Assembly (NCBI GenBank): GCA_025964715.1
Contig: JAOPYH010000111.1
Span: 1-49,567 of the forward strand
Length of the DNA: 49,567 nucleotides
Reading direction: 5' to 3'
Origin: Streptosporangiaceae bacterium
GTDB taxonomy: Bacteria; Actinomycetota; Actinomycetes; Streptosporangiales; Streptosporangiaceae
Shown here: positions 18,609 to 26,256 of the stretch, piece after piece
Layout of the letters: the number at the start of each line of letters is the position of its first letter
Position numbering within the stretch: the first letter of the stretch is position 1
Notes under the pieces: model-generated
Database searches by the model: none
Seen by the model: only the letters and a program-made list of their open reading frames with translations
What the model was told of the DNA's origin: nothing
Translations under genes and position numbers: made by a program

Positions 18609-18899
18609 TCTGGCCGTCCGGCCACGGCGGGCCGGGCAGCGGCCCGCGTGCGCGGGCCCACGGTTCGGCCGGTGACCTCGAGCCGGTCCACGTTCGGCAG
18701 ATCGCCCAGGCAGCGCTGGTGATCACTAAGGATGATCGTGGTGCCACCGGACCGCAAACCGCTCGGGCGCGTAACCGACGCGCCCCGGCCGGGCGGTCAG
18801 ACGTCCGCGCCGCCGGCGGTGGATCCCCGCGAGCAGCCGCAATCGCGGATGCTGGCCGAACCGCCATAAGCGGGCCGTCAACGTGCGGGGGACGGCACA
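18609..18899 (+). other. Intergenic stretch with no recognised gene
   Basis: Together with the remnant just before it, this makes a gap of about 650 bases between the DivIVA-motif gene and the HIT gene. I see no open frame with coding-like third positions, no RNA gene and no repeat. A GGGGGA Shine-Dalgarno for the HIT gene lies at its end. Confidence 0.5.
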
Positions 18900-19322
18900 A
18901 TGCCGGGCATGGCAGATTGCGTCTTCTGCGAGATCATCGAAGGCCGGAGACCGGCGGACCTCGTGCTCGACACCCAGGAGGCCGTGGCCTTTCTCGACGC
19001 GCGGCCGCTCATCAAGGGGCACACCCTGCTCGTGCCGCGCACGCACCTGGAGACCTTGCCCGATCTGCCGCCGGACCGGGTGGGCCCGTTCTTCCGGGAG
19101 GCGCAGCGCCTCGCTGCGGCGATGGAGACCGGGCTCGGTGCCGCGGGATCGTTCGTGGCCATGAACAACCGGGTCAGCCAGAGTGTGCCGCACCTTCATG
19201 TCCACGTGGTCCCGCGCAACCGCGGGGACGGGCTGCGCGGCTTCTTCTGGCCACGGCACAAGTACACCTCCGACGCGGAGGCGGCCGAGTTCGCGGCCCG
19301 GATCCGTGCGGCGCTCGACTGA
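18900..19322 (+). CDS. HIT family nucleotide hydrolase/transferase
   Basis: Histidine-triad protein of 140 aa. The triad HLHVHVV has His at 98, 100 and 102; CVFCEIIEGRRPADLVL is the usual amino-terminal zinc-associated start and GHTLLVPRTHLETL the conserved loop. HIT proteins of this type hydrolyse adenosine phosphoramidates or dinucleoside polyphosphates; the exact substrate cannot be read from sequence. ATG 18900 is supported by GGGGGA 7 nt upstream, though ATG 18909 is also in frame. No operon partner: the next gene is convergent. Confidence 0.9.
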   Translation: MPGMADCVFCEIIEGRRPADLVLDTQEAVAFLDARPLIKGHTLLVPRTHLETLPDLPPDRVGPFFREAQRLAAAMETGLGAAGSFVAMNNRVSQSVPHLHVHVVPRNRGDGLRGFFWPRHKYTSDAEAAEFAARIRAALD

Positions 19323-19346
19323 TCGAGCGCTACCGGGTCAGAGGTT

Positions 19347-19613
19347 TCAGAGCTCGCCGTAAAGGCGCACCGCGCTGTCGAGCGGCTCGATGGCGGCCGG
19401 CGACGGTTCGTACTCCCATTCCACGGACGCCGCGTGTTCGTGGACCTCCCGTTCGGCCCGGTCCAGGACGGCGCACAGCACGTATTCGGTGACCGACCAG
19501 CCGGACAACTCGGCCGCCCTGCGGATCACGAGCTCCTGCTCGGCGGTCGGCCGGAACCCGACGACCCCGTCGGATGGGGGGAGGGAAAGGTCCCGGTAAG
19601 CCGATGCGGTCAT
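19347..19613 (-). CDS. DUF1778-like (ribbon-helix-helix antitoxin type) protein, orphan
   Basis: An 88-aa protein with the DUF1778 pattern: FRPTAEQELVIRRAAELSG followed by SVTEYVLCAVLDRAE, corresponding to the ribbon-helix-helix part of TacA-type antitoxins. The acidic tail (SVEWEYEPSPAAIEPLD) would be the toxin-wrapping part in a real TA pair. ATG 19613 is preceded by the strong Shine-Dalgarno GAGGAGGAG; the frame opens further upstream without support. TacA partners are GNAT acetyltransferase toxins encoded next door; none is present here, so it may be a solitary regulator. Its 3' end faces the HIT gene. Confidence 0.65.
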   Translation of the reverse strand: MTASAYRDLSLPPSDGVVGFRPTAEQELVIRRAAELSGWSVTEYVLCAVLDRAEREVHEHAASVEWEYEPSPAAIEPLDSAVRLYGEL

Positions 19614-19774
19614 GGCCGGATCTCCTCCTCTTCGCAGACCGAAGTTAGGCATGCGATACCCGCGCAGCCGGAGATCATCACTCGATGCCGGTTTAGGACG
19701 CCCGTATCTGTGGGGCCGAAACCGTCTTCCGTCGAAACCCTCGGTCCAGAGACCAGGGCCGGGACGTCCGGGCG

Positions 19775-20287
19775 TCAGTCCTGTGCCGGAAAGATCACTG
19801 AAGAGACCTCGAGGTAGAGCTGCTCGGGGTAGGGCATGTACTCCACCTCCCGGAGCGCCTGGTCCTGACCGGCCGACTCGAGCACGAAGGTGCCGTAGCC
19901 GATCAGGCGCCCGATGAAAGGCCGTTCCAGGGCGATGTCGGTGACCTTCGCGAGCGGCATCATCGCCACCTTGCGGGTGAGCACCCCGGTGATCAGCAGG
20001 ACACGATGCTCGGTGACGATGAAGAACTCGTCCGACCACTCGAACACCTTGTACGCGAGGCGCAGCACCACGGCCAGCCACAGCCACCAGACCAGAAACC
20101 CCGGGCCGCTGCCCACGGCGGCGGTGATCACCCCGGCCACGATGAGAGCCGCCGTGACCTCCAGCAGCGGCCTCAACAGCAGCGCGGGGTGACGGCGTAC
20201 GACCACAGGCTTGCTCTCATAGGACATCAGATACCTGTCGATCCGCGGTTCCACCTCGCGGATCACCATCAGGTCACTCAGGTTCAT
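19775..20287 (-). CDS. Bacterial PH-domain (DUF304-type) membrane protein
   Basis: A 170-aa protein with two adjacent transmembrane helices at about 40-75 (LLEVTAALIVAGVITAAV, FLVWWLWLAVVLRLA) followed by a bacterial PH domain (FEWSDEFFIVTEHRVLLITG, VAMMPLAKVTDIALERPF, YGTFVLESAG). This YdbS-like arrangement is common in actinobacteria; function is unknown, possibly scaffolding at the membrane. ATG 20287 is chosen; the open frame reaches 20368 but the extra 27 residues are low-complexity Arg/Gly. The gene is divergent from the WYL gene with 136 bases between. Confidence 0.82.
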   Translation of the reverse strand: MNLSDLMVIREVEPRIDRYLMSYESKPVVVRRHPALLLRPLLEVTAALIVAGVITAAVGSGPGFLVWWLWLAVVLRLAYKVFEWSDEFFIVTEHRVLLITGVLTRKVAMMPLAKVTDIALERPFIGRLIGYGTFVLESAGQDQALREVEYMPYPEQLYLEVSSVIFPAQD

Positions 20288-20382
20288 ACGTGGTCGTCCG
20301 CCTCGCGCTCCAAGATCCAGACGCTGCAACGGTAGCCCAGCAGCCGCCGTTTGCCGAGGACAAACCACTCCGAGGCCGGTGC

Positions 20383-20402
20383 TCTGACTGAAAAATGTCA
20401 GA
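20383..20402 (+). promoter_or_regulatory. Inverted repeat upstream of the WYL gene
   Basis: TCTGAC (20383-20388) and GTCAGA (20397-20402) form a perfect 6-bp inverted repeat around an A-rich spacer TGAAAAAT. It lies 10 bases upstream of the -10 box at 20412, where an operator would overlap the promoter. Autoregulation or binding by another regulator is an inference. Confidence 0.4.
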
Positions 20403-20411
20403 CTTCGAACA

Positions 20412-20417
20412 TACTAT
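20412..20417 (+). promoter_or_regulatory. -10 box for leaderless WYL gene
   Basis: TACTAT, 6 nt before ATG 20424, with no Shine-Dalgarno. TGAAAA at 20389-20394 stands 17 nt upstream as a weak -35 candidate and sits in the inverted repeat. Confidence 0.5.
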
Positions 20418-20423
20418 CGATTC

Positions 20424-20972
20424 ATGGCAAACGTCGTGATCCCTGGAAGCTCGATCCCCGACGGCCCGACCATCCGGCGCCCCGCGTCCCGCGTCGCTCC
20501 GCTGACCGCCGCCGAAGTGGCCGCCCTGGCGCTGTCCCTGGCCCATCTCGGCGTGGGCCCGCAGGCGGGTGCGGCCCGCGAGGCCCTGCGCCGCCTCCTG
20601 GCCGAGGACGAGGGCCCTCGCCCTGGCGCATCCGCCGGGGACGTCATCACCGCCACGCTGGCCACACTCACCACGCCACTCGAGACGGCCACGGCGAGCC
20701 GTGCGAAGGTCCTGGCCGCCGGGATCAGCGAGCGGCGCGCCGTGCGCCTGCACTACCGCGACGTGCGCGGGCGGCAGTCCGTGCGTCAGGTCGAGCCGGT
20801 GACCTGTCTCGTGCACCGAGACCACTGGTACGTCGTGGCCTGGTGCAGGCTCCGCGGCGGGATCCGGGCGTTCCGGTTCGACCGGCTCCTGGCCGTGGAG
20901 CCCACCGGCATCGCGGCCCGGCCCCACCCGGCCGAGGGTTTCCTGCCCTTCCAGCCCAGGGCCGCCGCGTAG
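20424..20972 (+). CDS. WYL-domain protein without DNA-binding domain
   Basis: A 182-aa protein whose carboxy-terminal half is a WYL domain: ISERRAVRLHYRDVRGRQS, then VEPVTCLVHRDHWYVVAWC and IRAFRFDRLLAVEPTG. WYL domains bind ligands such as nucleic acid or nucleotides and usually follow a winged-helix DNA-binding domain. Here the first 95 residues (helical, with LTAAEVAALALSLAHLGVG and GAAREALRRLLAEDEG) match the middle part of PafBC/DeoR-type WYL regulators, but the helix-turn-helix is absent. It could be a ligand sensor acting through a partner. A TACTAT box just upstream supports the start. Confidence 0.8.
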   Translation: MANVVIPGSSIPDGPTIRRPASRVAPLTAAEVAALALSLAHLGVGPQAGAAREALRRLLAEDEGPRPGASAGDVITATLATLTTPLETATASRAKVLAAGISERRAVRLHYRDVRGRQSVRQVEPVTCLVHRDHWYVVAWCRLRGGIRAFRFDRLLAVEPTGIAARPHPAEGFLPFQPRAAA

Positions 20973-20989
20973 CCGTCTTCGCGTGGCCC

Positions 20990-21027
20990 TGCGGGTGGCC
21001 GGAAACACGGGTCTCCGGCCACCCGCA
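20990..21027 (+). terminator. 14-bp hairpin after the WYL gene
   Basis: Perfect stem of 14 bp: TGCGGGTGGCCGGA (20990-21003) with its complement at 21014-21027, loop of 10 nt, 17 bases after the WYL stop. No T-tract. Confidence 0.7.
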
Positions 21028-21199
21028 CGGGCAGGATGAGTGAAGGGCCGCCTCCGCACCAGGGATCAAGACACGGTCTGTAAAGTGCATGCCGCACCTC
21101 TTGCTATGGTTCGGGACCCTGTGCCGAGCTTATGAACTCCCTGTGAAATCGGTCTCGATCAATGCGTTCGGACGGCATTCATGGCAACCTTGAGCTGAA

Positions 21200-22453
21200 A
21201 TGGATCATCCACTAATTACGACGTTTGTCCTGGCCGGAGCGCTCGCGCTCGCGCTGCTGGCGCAGTGGCGCGGCTGGCGCCCGTCCTTGCTGGTCGCCCT
21301 GGCCGTAGGAATCGGGCTCCGTCTGGTGCTGCTGGTTTTCGCGGCGACCGACTCATGGCAGCCCGTCGACTTCGTGCAGAGCTTCAAGCCGGCCGCTGAG
21401 GCCATCTTGGCGGGTCAGGATCCGGTCCTGACGACGGAGGGATCGTGGCACTTCCTGCCCATGATCCCCTACGCCTATGCCTTGCCGATGTCCCTCGGGA
21501 TTCCATGGGAGATCAGCGGCCGGATCATCACCGTCGCGGCCGACGTCGTGCTGATCGTGCTCGTCGGCCGCCTGGCCGGCAAGCGAGAGGCGCTGAGCCG
21601 GTTCCAGTACGCGTGTAACCCGATCGCCCTCATGGTCTCGGTGATCCACTCCCAGGTGGAACCGGTGGCCCTGGTGTTCCTCATCGGCGCCTACCTCGTG
21701 GCCCGCTCCGCACGGGAAGCGCGGCCATGGCAGCGTTGGGGCACGCGGGCCGCGGTCTCCGGGGCGCTGTTCGGCCTGGCGCTGTCGGCCAAGAGCTGGC
21801 CCATCATCCTGCTCCCCGTGGTCCTCGCGGTGCTGCCCACCTGGAGACAGCGGCTCTGTGGCCTAGTGGCAGCCGGCGCGGTCCCGTTCCTCTTCCTGGC
21901 GACCCAGCCCCTGTTCATCGACACGACGCTCCAGAACATGCTGCACGTGGCGCAGTATCTCGGTGGCGTCCGCCCGATCGTGGGCGAGTGGGGCTGGACG
22001 GCGTTGCTGACCGGCGGCAACTGGGAACTGCATCCGGCCTATTCCAGGATCGGGCAGCTGGTGCTTTACTCCACCCTTGTGCTGGTGGCGTGGCTGTGGC
22101 GCCGAGGTGACAAGGTCGATATGGGTCTGGCCATGCTCCTGGTCTTCATGGTCGTGACACCCCGGATGGGCGCACAGTACCTGCTCTGGTTCGTGCCGTT
22201 CCTGGTCGCGAGGCCGACGCGGTTCGGCCAGATCGCCATGGCCGCGTCCGCCCTGTGGGCCGGGCTCGGCTACATCTACCTCACACAGTTCGACGAAACG
22301 CAGTGGTGGATCAACCATCGCTGGTGGGCGATGTGCTCGGTGGCCGTCATCCCTCTCCTCGCGGCGGCCATGCCGTGGCAAAGGAGACGGGCTCCCGAGC
22401 TGCCGGAGCCGCCGGCGCCGGCCGCGACTCCAGAGCTGGTGGGAGCGGCCTGA
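21200..22453 (+). CDS. Integral-membrane GT-C fold glycosyltransferase (GT87/DUF2029-like)
   Basis: A 417-aa polytopic membrane protein with about ten to twelve transmembrane helices. The pattern resembles actinobacterial polyprenyl-phosphate-mannose-dependent mannosyltransferases: an early extracytoplasmic loop with FAATDSWQPVDFVQSFKP, then YAYALPMSLG, FQYACNPIALMVSVIHSQVEP, LALSAKSWPIILLPVV and VTPRMGAQYLLWFVPF. The carboxy terminus is cytoplasmic and Pro/Ala-rich. Substrate and product cannot be assigned. No Shine-Dalgarno precedes ATG 21200; a TATGGT box lies at 21105-21110. The flanking region 21050-21200 is AT-richer than average. Confidence 0.75.
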   Translation: MDHPLITTFVLAGALALALLAQWRGWRPSLLVALAVGIGLRLVLLVFAATDSWQPVDFVQSFKPAAEAILAGQDPVLTTEGSWHFLPMIPYAYALPMSLGIPWEISGRIITVAADVVLIVLVGRLAGKREALSRFQYACNPIALMVSVIHSQVEPVALVFLIGAYLVARSAREARPWQRWGTRAAVSGALFGLALSAKSWPIILLPVVLAVLPTWRQRLCGLVAAGAVPFLFLATQPLFIDTTLQNMLHVAQYLGGVRPIVGEWGWTALLTGGNWELHPAYSRIGQLVLYSTLVLVAWLWRRGDKVDMGLAMLLVFMVVTPRMGAQYLLWFVPFLVARPTRFGQIAMAASALWAGLGYIYLTQFDETQWWINHRWWAMCSVAVIPLLAAAMPWQRRRAPELPEPPAPAATPELVGAA

Positions 22454-22580
22454 GGAGCCGGGTGGTGGCCCGCTGTGGCCAAATCCTGGCTGCCTTCGGA
22501 CGCTTCCGGTCATCCTGACACCTGACACGTGACCGAACGTAGCGTGATAGATCCGCGAGGTATCGGGCCTCGGGAGCGAG

Positions 22581-22994
22581 ATGAGGGGCATGGTCCACCT
22601 TGGTACGACGACTCTGGACAGCAGGCCGTGGGCGGTGGCAGGAGCGCGCAGGTACGTTCGGGAGCAGTTGACCGCAGCCGGCATCGGGCCGGAGGACGTG
22701 GAACTCGCCGCCAGCGAGCTCGTGACGAACGCCGTGCGCTATGGCGGCCAGGACCCCATCGAGCTGGTGCTCTCGATTGACGACCGGACCGTCCGCATCG
22801 AGGTCATGGACGGCGGAGAAGGCACATCACTGCCACGTGTGTGTCCGGAGCCGGGCGGCGAGCAGGGCCGGGGGCTGGTCCTCGTGGAGTTCCTTGCCGA
22901 GCGCTGGGGCGCGCGAAAGGGACCCGGTGGCCTGATGGTGTGGGCCGACTTTCTCCGGACCCGGGCCCGGACCTGCCCGGATGCTACGGCCTGA
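22581..22994 (+). CDS. RsbW-like ATP-binding protein (HATPase_c_2)
   Basis: A 137-aa protein consisting only of a GHKL ATPase fold of the anti-sigma-factor kinase type. The N box is ELVTNAVRYG (Glu46, Asn50), the G1 box VMDGGEG (77-81) and the G2 box GRGLVLVEFLAERWG. Streptomycetes and relatives carry dozens of such stand-alone proteins, which phosphorylate STAS anti-anti-sigma proteins or bind sigma factors. No STAS or sigma gene adjoins, so its partner is unknown. GGGAG precedes ATG 22581. The last 11 bases overlap the convergent Ycf48-like gene. Confidence 0.88.
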   Translation: MRGMVHLGTTTLDSRPWAVAGARRYVREQLTAAGIGPEDVELAASELVTNAVRYGGQDPIELVLSIDDRTVRIEVMDGGEGTSLPRVCPEPGGEQGRGLVLVEFLAERWGARKGPGGLMVWADFLRTRARTCPDATA

Positions 22995-24054
22995 GCCGTG
23001 CCGCCTTGCCCTGCTCGCCGGAGGCCCAGCAGGCGCCGTGGGCGGTGCAGCCGACCGTGTCGAAGCTTGTGGTGTCGAACGGCCGCCAGGTGCGTCCGCC
23101 GGTGAAGGTCACCTCGCTGCCGGTCGGCCCGACCGCGACGGCGGCGTATCCGGACAGCCAGGCGACGCCGGAGCGATAGGCCGGCGGCGGCCGGTCCGCC
23201 GCGGTCCAGCGGCGGCCCGCGTCACCGGTGGTCACGGCGGCGTTCGGCGACGGGACCCCGGGACGGTAATCGCCGCCCACCGCGACGCCGTGGCGGACAT
23301 CGCGGAACGCCAGGCCGAAGATCCCCTGGGTCGCGCCGCTGGGCAACGGCGCGGTGGAGACGCTCCAGGTCCGACCAGCGTCCCTGGAGCGGAAGACCCG
23401 TGAACTGGCCCCGCCGCCACTCGCCAGCCAGGCTTGGTCGTCGCGCGTGACCAGGCACTGGCCGCTGGCGGCGAAGGCGGCCTCGCCGTCAAGGGCCGCG
23501 GGCATGCCCGCGGAGGGCATGACCCTCCAGCTGTACCCGCCGTCACCGGTGGACAGGATGCGGAACCTGCCCTCCACGGGATCGCTGACCGCCATCCCCC
23601 GCTTGTGATCGAAGAACGCCATGCAGTCGTAGAAGGCCTTGGGATCGTCGTTGCGGAACGCCAGGGTCCAGCTCTTACCGCCGTTGTGGGTCCGGTAGAC
23701 GCGAGAGGCGTCGTTGGCACCGATCGACAGGATCACGGCGTTGTCGGCGTCGAAGGCCTCGACATCACGGAACTCCAGCCCTCCCGTACCGGGTGGCGGG
23801 ACGTTGTGCCAGCTCCGGCCGCCGTCCACGGTACGCAGGACGGCCCCCGCGCTGCCGGTCGCCCACGCGATGTCGCGGCTGACCGCGGCCAGCCCGCGCA
23901 GCCGTGCGGTGCTCCCGGTCGGCCGGGCCTCCCAGCTCAGCCGGATCTGGTCCGGACCGGCGGAGGCGGCCTGCGCCGCCGGCCCCCCGAGCACGCCCGG
24001 ACCGGCCAGGGACGCGGCGACGGCGGCGGCGAGGAGGATCCGAGGCAGCCTCAT
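22984..24054 (-). CDS. Secreted Ycf48-like/BNR-repeat beta-propeller protein
   Basis: A 356-aa exported protein: basic start and hydrophobic core (LPRILLAAAVAASLAG) with a likely cleavage after AQA near residue 28. Six Asp-box (BNR) repeats follow: VDGGRSWHNV, HNGGKSWTLAF, GDGGYSWRVM, RDAGRTWSVS, GDAGRRWTAA and TGGRTWRPF, plus a two-cysteine segment near the end (VGCTAHGACW). This is the pattern of oxidoreductase/Ycf48-related beta-propellers, sometimes annotated as photosystem assembly factor; in a non-phototroph that function does not apply. A good promoter lies just upstream. Confidence 0.82.
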   Translation of the reverse strand: MRLPRILLAAAVAASLAGPGVLGGPAAQAASAGPDQIRLSWEARPTGSTARLRGLAAVSRDIAWATGSAGAVLRTVDGGRSWHNVPPPGTGGLEFRDVEAFDADNAVILSIGANDASRVYRTHNGGKSWTLAFRNDDPKAFYDCMAFFDHKRGMAVSDPVEGRFRILSTGDGGYSWRVMPSAGMPAALDGEAAFAASGQCLVTRDDQAWLASGGGASSRVFRSRDAGRTWSVSTAPLPSGATQGIFGLAFRDVRHGVAVGGDYRPGVPSPNAAVTTGDAGRRWTAADRPPPAYRSGVAWLSGYAAVAVGPTGSEVTFTGGRTWRPFDTTSFDTVGCTAHGACWASGEQGKAARLRP

Positions 24055-24062
24055 GCCCGCGA

Positions 24063-24091
24063 AAGCTACTCCAAAGCGATCAGCCGGTCTA
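24063..24091 (-). promoter_or_regulatory. Promoter of the Ycf48-like gene
   Basis: On the minus strand TAGACC (plus 24086-24091) and TAGCTT (24063-24068) are 17 nt apart, and the -10 box stands 8 nt before ATG 24054. The -35 differs from TTGACC at one position. No Shine-Dalgarno, so a leaderless transcript is likely. Confidence 0.6.
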
Positions 24092-24135
24092 TAGGCCGGA
24101 TCAGCCGGTTCCAGAACCGAAGGGGCCGGATCGGC

Positions 24136-25782
24136 TCAGGCCCGGCTCCCGCGTACGGAGCCGAGGGCGAGCAGGGCGACCTGCAATGACGCACAGGACT
24201 CGACGTCGTCGAGGTCGGCGTCCAGAACGCGAGCGATCCGGCGGAGGCGGTCGTAGAACGCCGGGCGGGACAGATGCGCGCGCTGGGCCGCGACGGCCTT
24301 GTTGCGGCCGCTGTCGAGGTAGAGCGTGAGGATGTGGGTGAGGTCGCTCCCGCGCTGGGCGTCGTACTGCAGCAGGGGGCCGAGCTCGCGCTCGACGAAC
24401 GTCTGCAGCCGGGTGTCGTCGCGCAGCAGGTGCAGCAGGCCCCGTAGCCGCAGGTCGGGCAGCCTGTAGAACAGCCGGTCGCCGGCCCCGCGAGCGGCGA
24501 CGTCGGCGACCTGCTCGGCCTCGAGGAAGGAGCGGCGTACGTCCCGGATCGACTCGACCACCGAGCCGGCGGCCATGACATAGCCCTGGCCGAACTGCTT
24601 GCGCAGCCGTCCCGCCGCCTCGCACATCACCTGCTCCACTTCGGCCCGTGCTGGTAGCGACGCGAGCACGCCGACTCGCGCCTGCGGCGTCCCCTCGTCC
24701 AGGACACCGACGAGTGCCGCGAGGTTGGCCTCCCGGCCCGCCGCCGCGGTCGCCTCCGCCAGCTCGGCCACTCGTTCCGGCAGCGGTGAGGTCCCGGGCG
24801 GTGACGAGGCCCTGTCCTCAGGCGGCATCAGGCGGGGACGGACCACGACACCGAGCAGCCGCCGGCCCGACAGCGGCACTCCGAGCGCACGGGCCCGGGC
24901 CGCCGCCTCCCGCGGATCGGAATAGGCGTGCGCGAGGATGCCCGCGATGATCGTGCCGTGCGCCTGCCGCTCCAGGCCTGCGGCGTGCTGGTCGAGGAGG
25001 CGCCCGAGGGCGAGCGTGGTGGCCGCCCGCTCGATGAGCACGAGGTCGCGAGTTGAGGGGGCCTCGGCGCACAGGATGATCAGCCTGCCCCAGTCCTCAC
25101 CGCGCGCCCCGACGGAGGTGACGAGCCAGCGGGACGCGTCATCGAAGCCCGTACGCTCCTGCGGCCGCACGGCCCGGGAGCGGGTCTCCCAGGTGGCCAG
25201 CAGGTCCGTCGTGTCCGTGCCCGCGGAGTCCGCCGCGAGCACCTGGTGCGAGAGGTTCTCCAGCACGACGGGCCGCCCGCAGATGGAGGCGACCTGCCGC
25301 ACGACCTCGCCGGTGGAGGCGCCCTCGACGGACAGCTGGGTGAAAATCTCGTGCAGCTGCTCCGACGCGCGCAACTCGATGAGCTGTGCGTCCATGATCC
25401 GTGCGTGCACGGCCTCCGTGACGTCCACGAAGATCGTCTCGCGGGCCAGCGCGATGACCGGAAGGCCGTGCGCCTCGGCCGCGGCCACCAGGGCCTGCGG
25501 CAGCTCACTCGCGTAGCGGCGGCCGAGTTCGACGACGAGCCCGCTGACCCCGACTCGGGCGAGTTCCGCCACGTAGGTCCGCAGGCTGGCAGGTTCGTCA
25601 GGGAGCGCGATGCCAGTGGTGAGCACGAGTTCCCCGCCGCGCAGCAGATGCGCGACGTCCGGGACCTCGGCGACGTGCACCCAGCGCACCCGCGCGTCGA
25701 GCCGGTCCGCGCCGGCCACCACGCGGGGCTGGCCGCGCCGGACCGGTTCGAGCGTGAGGAAGTCGGCCAGAGTGGGAAGCAT
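24136..25782 (-). CDS. PucR family transcriptional regulator
   Basis: A 548-aa regulator with the standard PucR layout. The purine-catabolism-regulator domain lies at about 1-125 (LTLEPVRRGQPRVVAGADRL, GELVLTTGIAL, ELGRRYASELPQALV). A GGDEF-like middle part follows, and the carboxy-terminal HTH_30 domain is at about 480-540 (LTHILTLYLDSGRNKAVAA, HLSRPAFYDRLRRIARVL). PucR proteins control purine, beta-alanine, proline or GABA catabolism genes, usually adjacent. Here the aminotransferase and semialdehyde dehydrogenase genes 0.5 kb away on the other strand are the obvious targets. A TAGGGT box stands 8 nt before ATG 25782. Confidence 0.93.
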   Translation of the reverse strand: MLPTLADFLTLEPVRRGQPRVVAGADRLDARVRWVHVAEVPDVAHLLRGGELVLTTGIALPDEPASLRTYVAELARVGVSGLVVELGRRYASELPQALVAAAEAHGLPVIALARETIFVDVTEAVHARIMDAQLIELRASEQLHEIFTQLSVEGASTGEVVRQVASICGRPVVLENLSHQVLAADSAGTDTTDLLATWETRSRAVRPQERTGFDDASRWLVTSVGARGEDWGRLIILCAEAPSTRDLVLIERAATTLALGRLLDQHAAGLERQAHGTIIAGILAHAYSDPREAAARARALGVPLSGRRLLGVVVRPRLMPPEDRASSPPGTSPLPERVAELAEATAAAGREANLAALVGVLDEGTPQARVGVLASLPARAEVEQVMCEAAGRLRKQFGQGYVMAAGSVVESIRDVRRSFLEAEQVADVAARGAGDRLFYRLPDLRLRGLLHLLRDDTRLQTFVERELGPLLQYDAQRGSDLTHILTLYLDSGRNKAVAAQRAHLSRPAFYDRLRRIARVLDADLDDVESCASLQVALLALGSVRGSRA

Positions 25783-25790
25783 CCACCACG

Positions 25791-25796
25791 ACCCTA
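25791..25796 (-). promoter_or_regulatory. -10 box for leaderless pucR-type gene
   Basis: TAGGGT on the minus strand, 8 nt before ATG 25782, with no Shine-Dalgarno sequence in between. Confidence 0.45.
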
Positions 25797-25913
25797 GTTC
25801 ATCGGCGCTGGTCAGCCTGTGACGCCTCGGCCGGCGCGGCCTTACACTCTGGCAGATTCGCCGGCCGCGAGGAGCGGTGGACCGGGCGTCCGCTGGTGTG
25901 CGAGGCTCGAGGT

Positions 25914-26189
25914 ATGGAGCTGCTCGACGATGAGGCGATCGCCCGCGAACTGACGGAGCTGCCCCAGTGGAGGCGGGCCGGCGACGCCATCGTGAAGACG
26001 GTCAAGCTGACCGACTTCAAGCAGGCGATGATCTTCGTGAACGAGGTGGCGGAGATCGCGGAGGTCCAGAACCATCACCCGGACATCACGATCCAATGGA
26101 ACAAGGTCACCCTGACCCTGTCCACGCACGCGGCCGGTGGCCTCACGGCCTACGACTTCCGGCTGGCCCGCTGCCTCGACACCGTGTAA
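25914..26189 (+). CDS. phhB: Pterin-4a-carbinolamine dehydratase
   Basis: A 91-aa member of the PCD/DCoH family, which dehydrates 4a-hydroxytetrahydrobiopterin formed by aromatic amino-acid hydroxylases. The active-site signature is complete: EVQNHHPDITIQWNKV, then the later His in STHAAGG and Asp in TAYDF. No hydroxylase gene is in the window, so its role may be in another pterin or molybdopterin context. ATG 25914 is chosen because GAGGCTCGAGGT precedes it; a GTG at 25896 is less well supported. Divergent from the PucR gene. Confidence 0.92.
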   Translation: MELLDDEAIARELTELPQWRRAGDAIVKTVKLTDFKQAMIFVNEVAEIAEVQNHHPDITIQWNKVTLTLSTHAAGGLTAYDFRLARCLDTV

Positions 26190-26256
26190 GTCCCGAGCGC
26201 AGATCACCGACACTGTGTCGGTGGCCTCGGGGCGTCACGAGGGTGAGAATCTGCCT

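Noticed and set aside
19347..20287. DUF1778-like and PH-domain genes as a toxin-antitoxin pair
   Set aside because: The PH protein is a membrane protein of a known non-toxin family and the genes are 161 bases apart with separate ribosome binding sites.
22984..24054. Photosystem II assembly factor
   Set aside because: The Ycf48-like beta-propeller fold is real, but no other photosynthesis gene is present and the protein carries a secretion signal in a heterotroph-type gene context.
25896..25913. GTG 25896 as start of the pterin dehydratase
   Set aside because: The extra six residues are not part of the family and the GAGG sequence suits ATG 25914.
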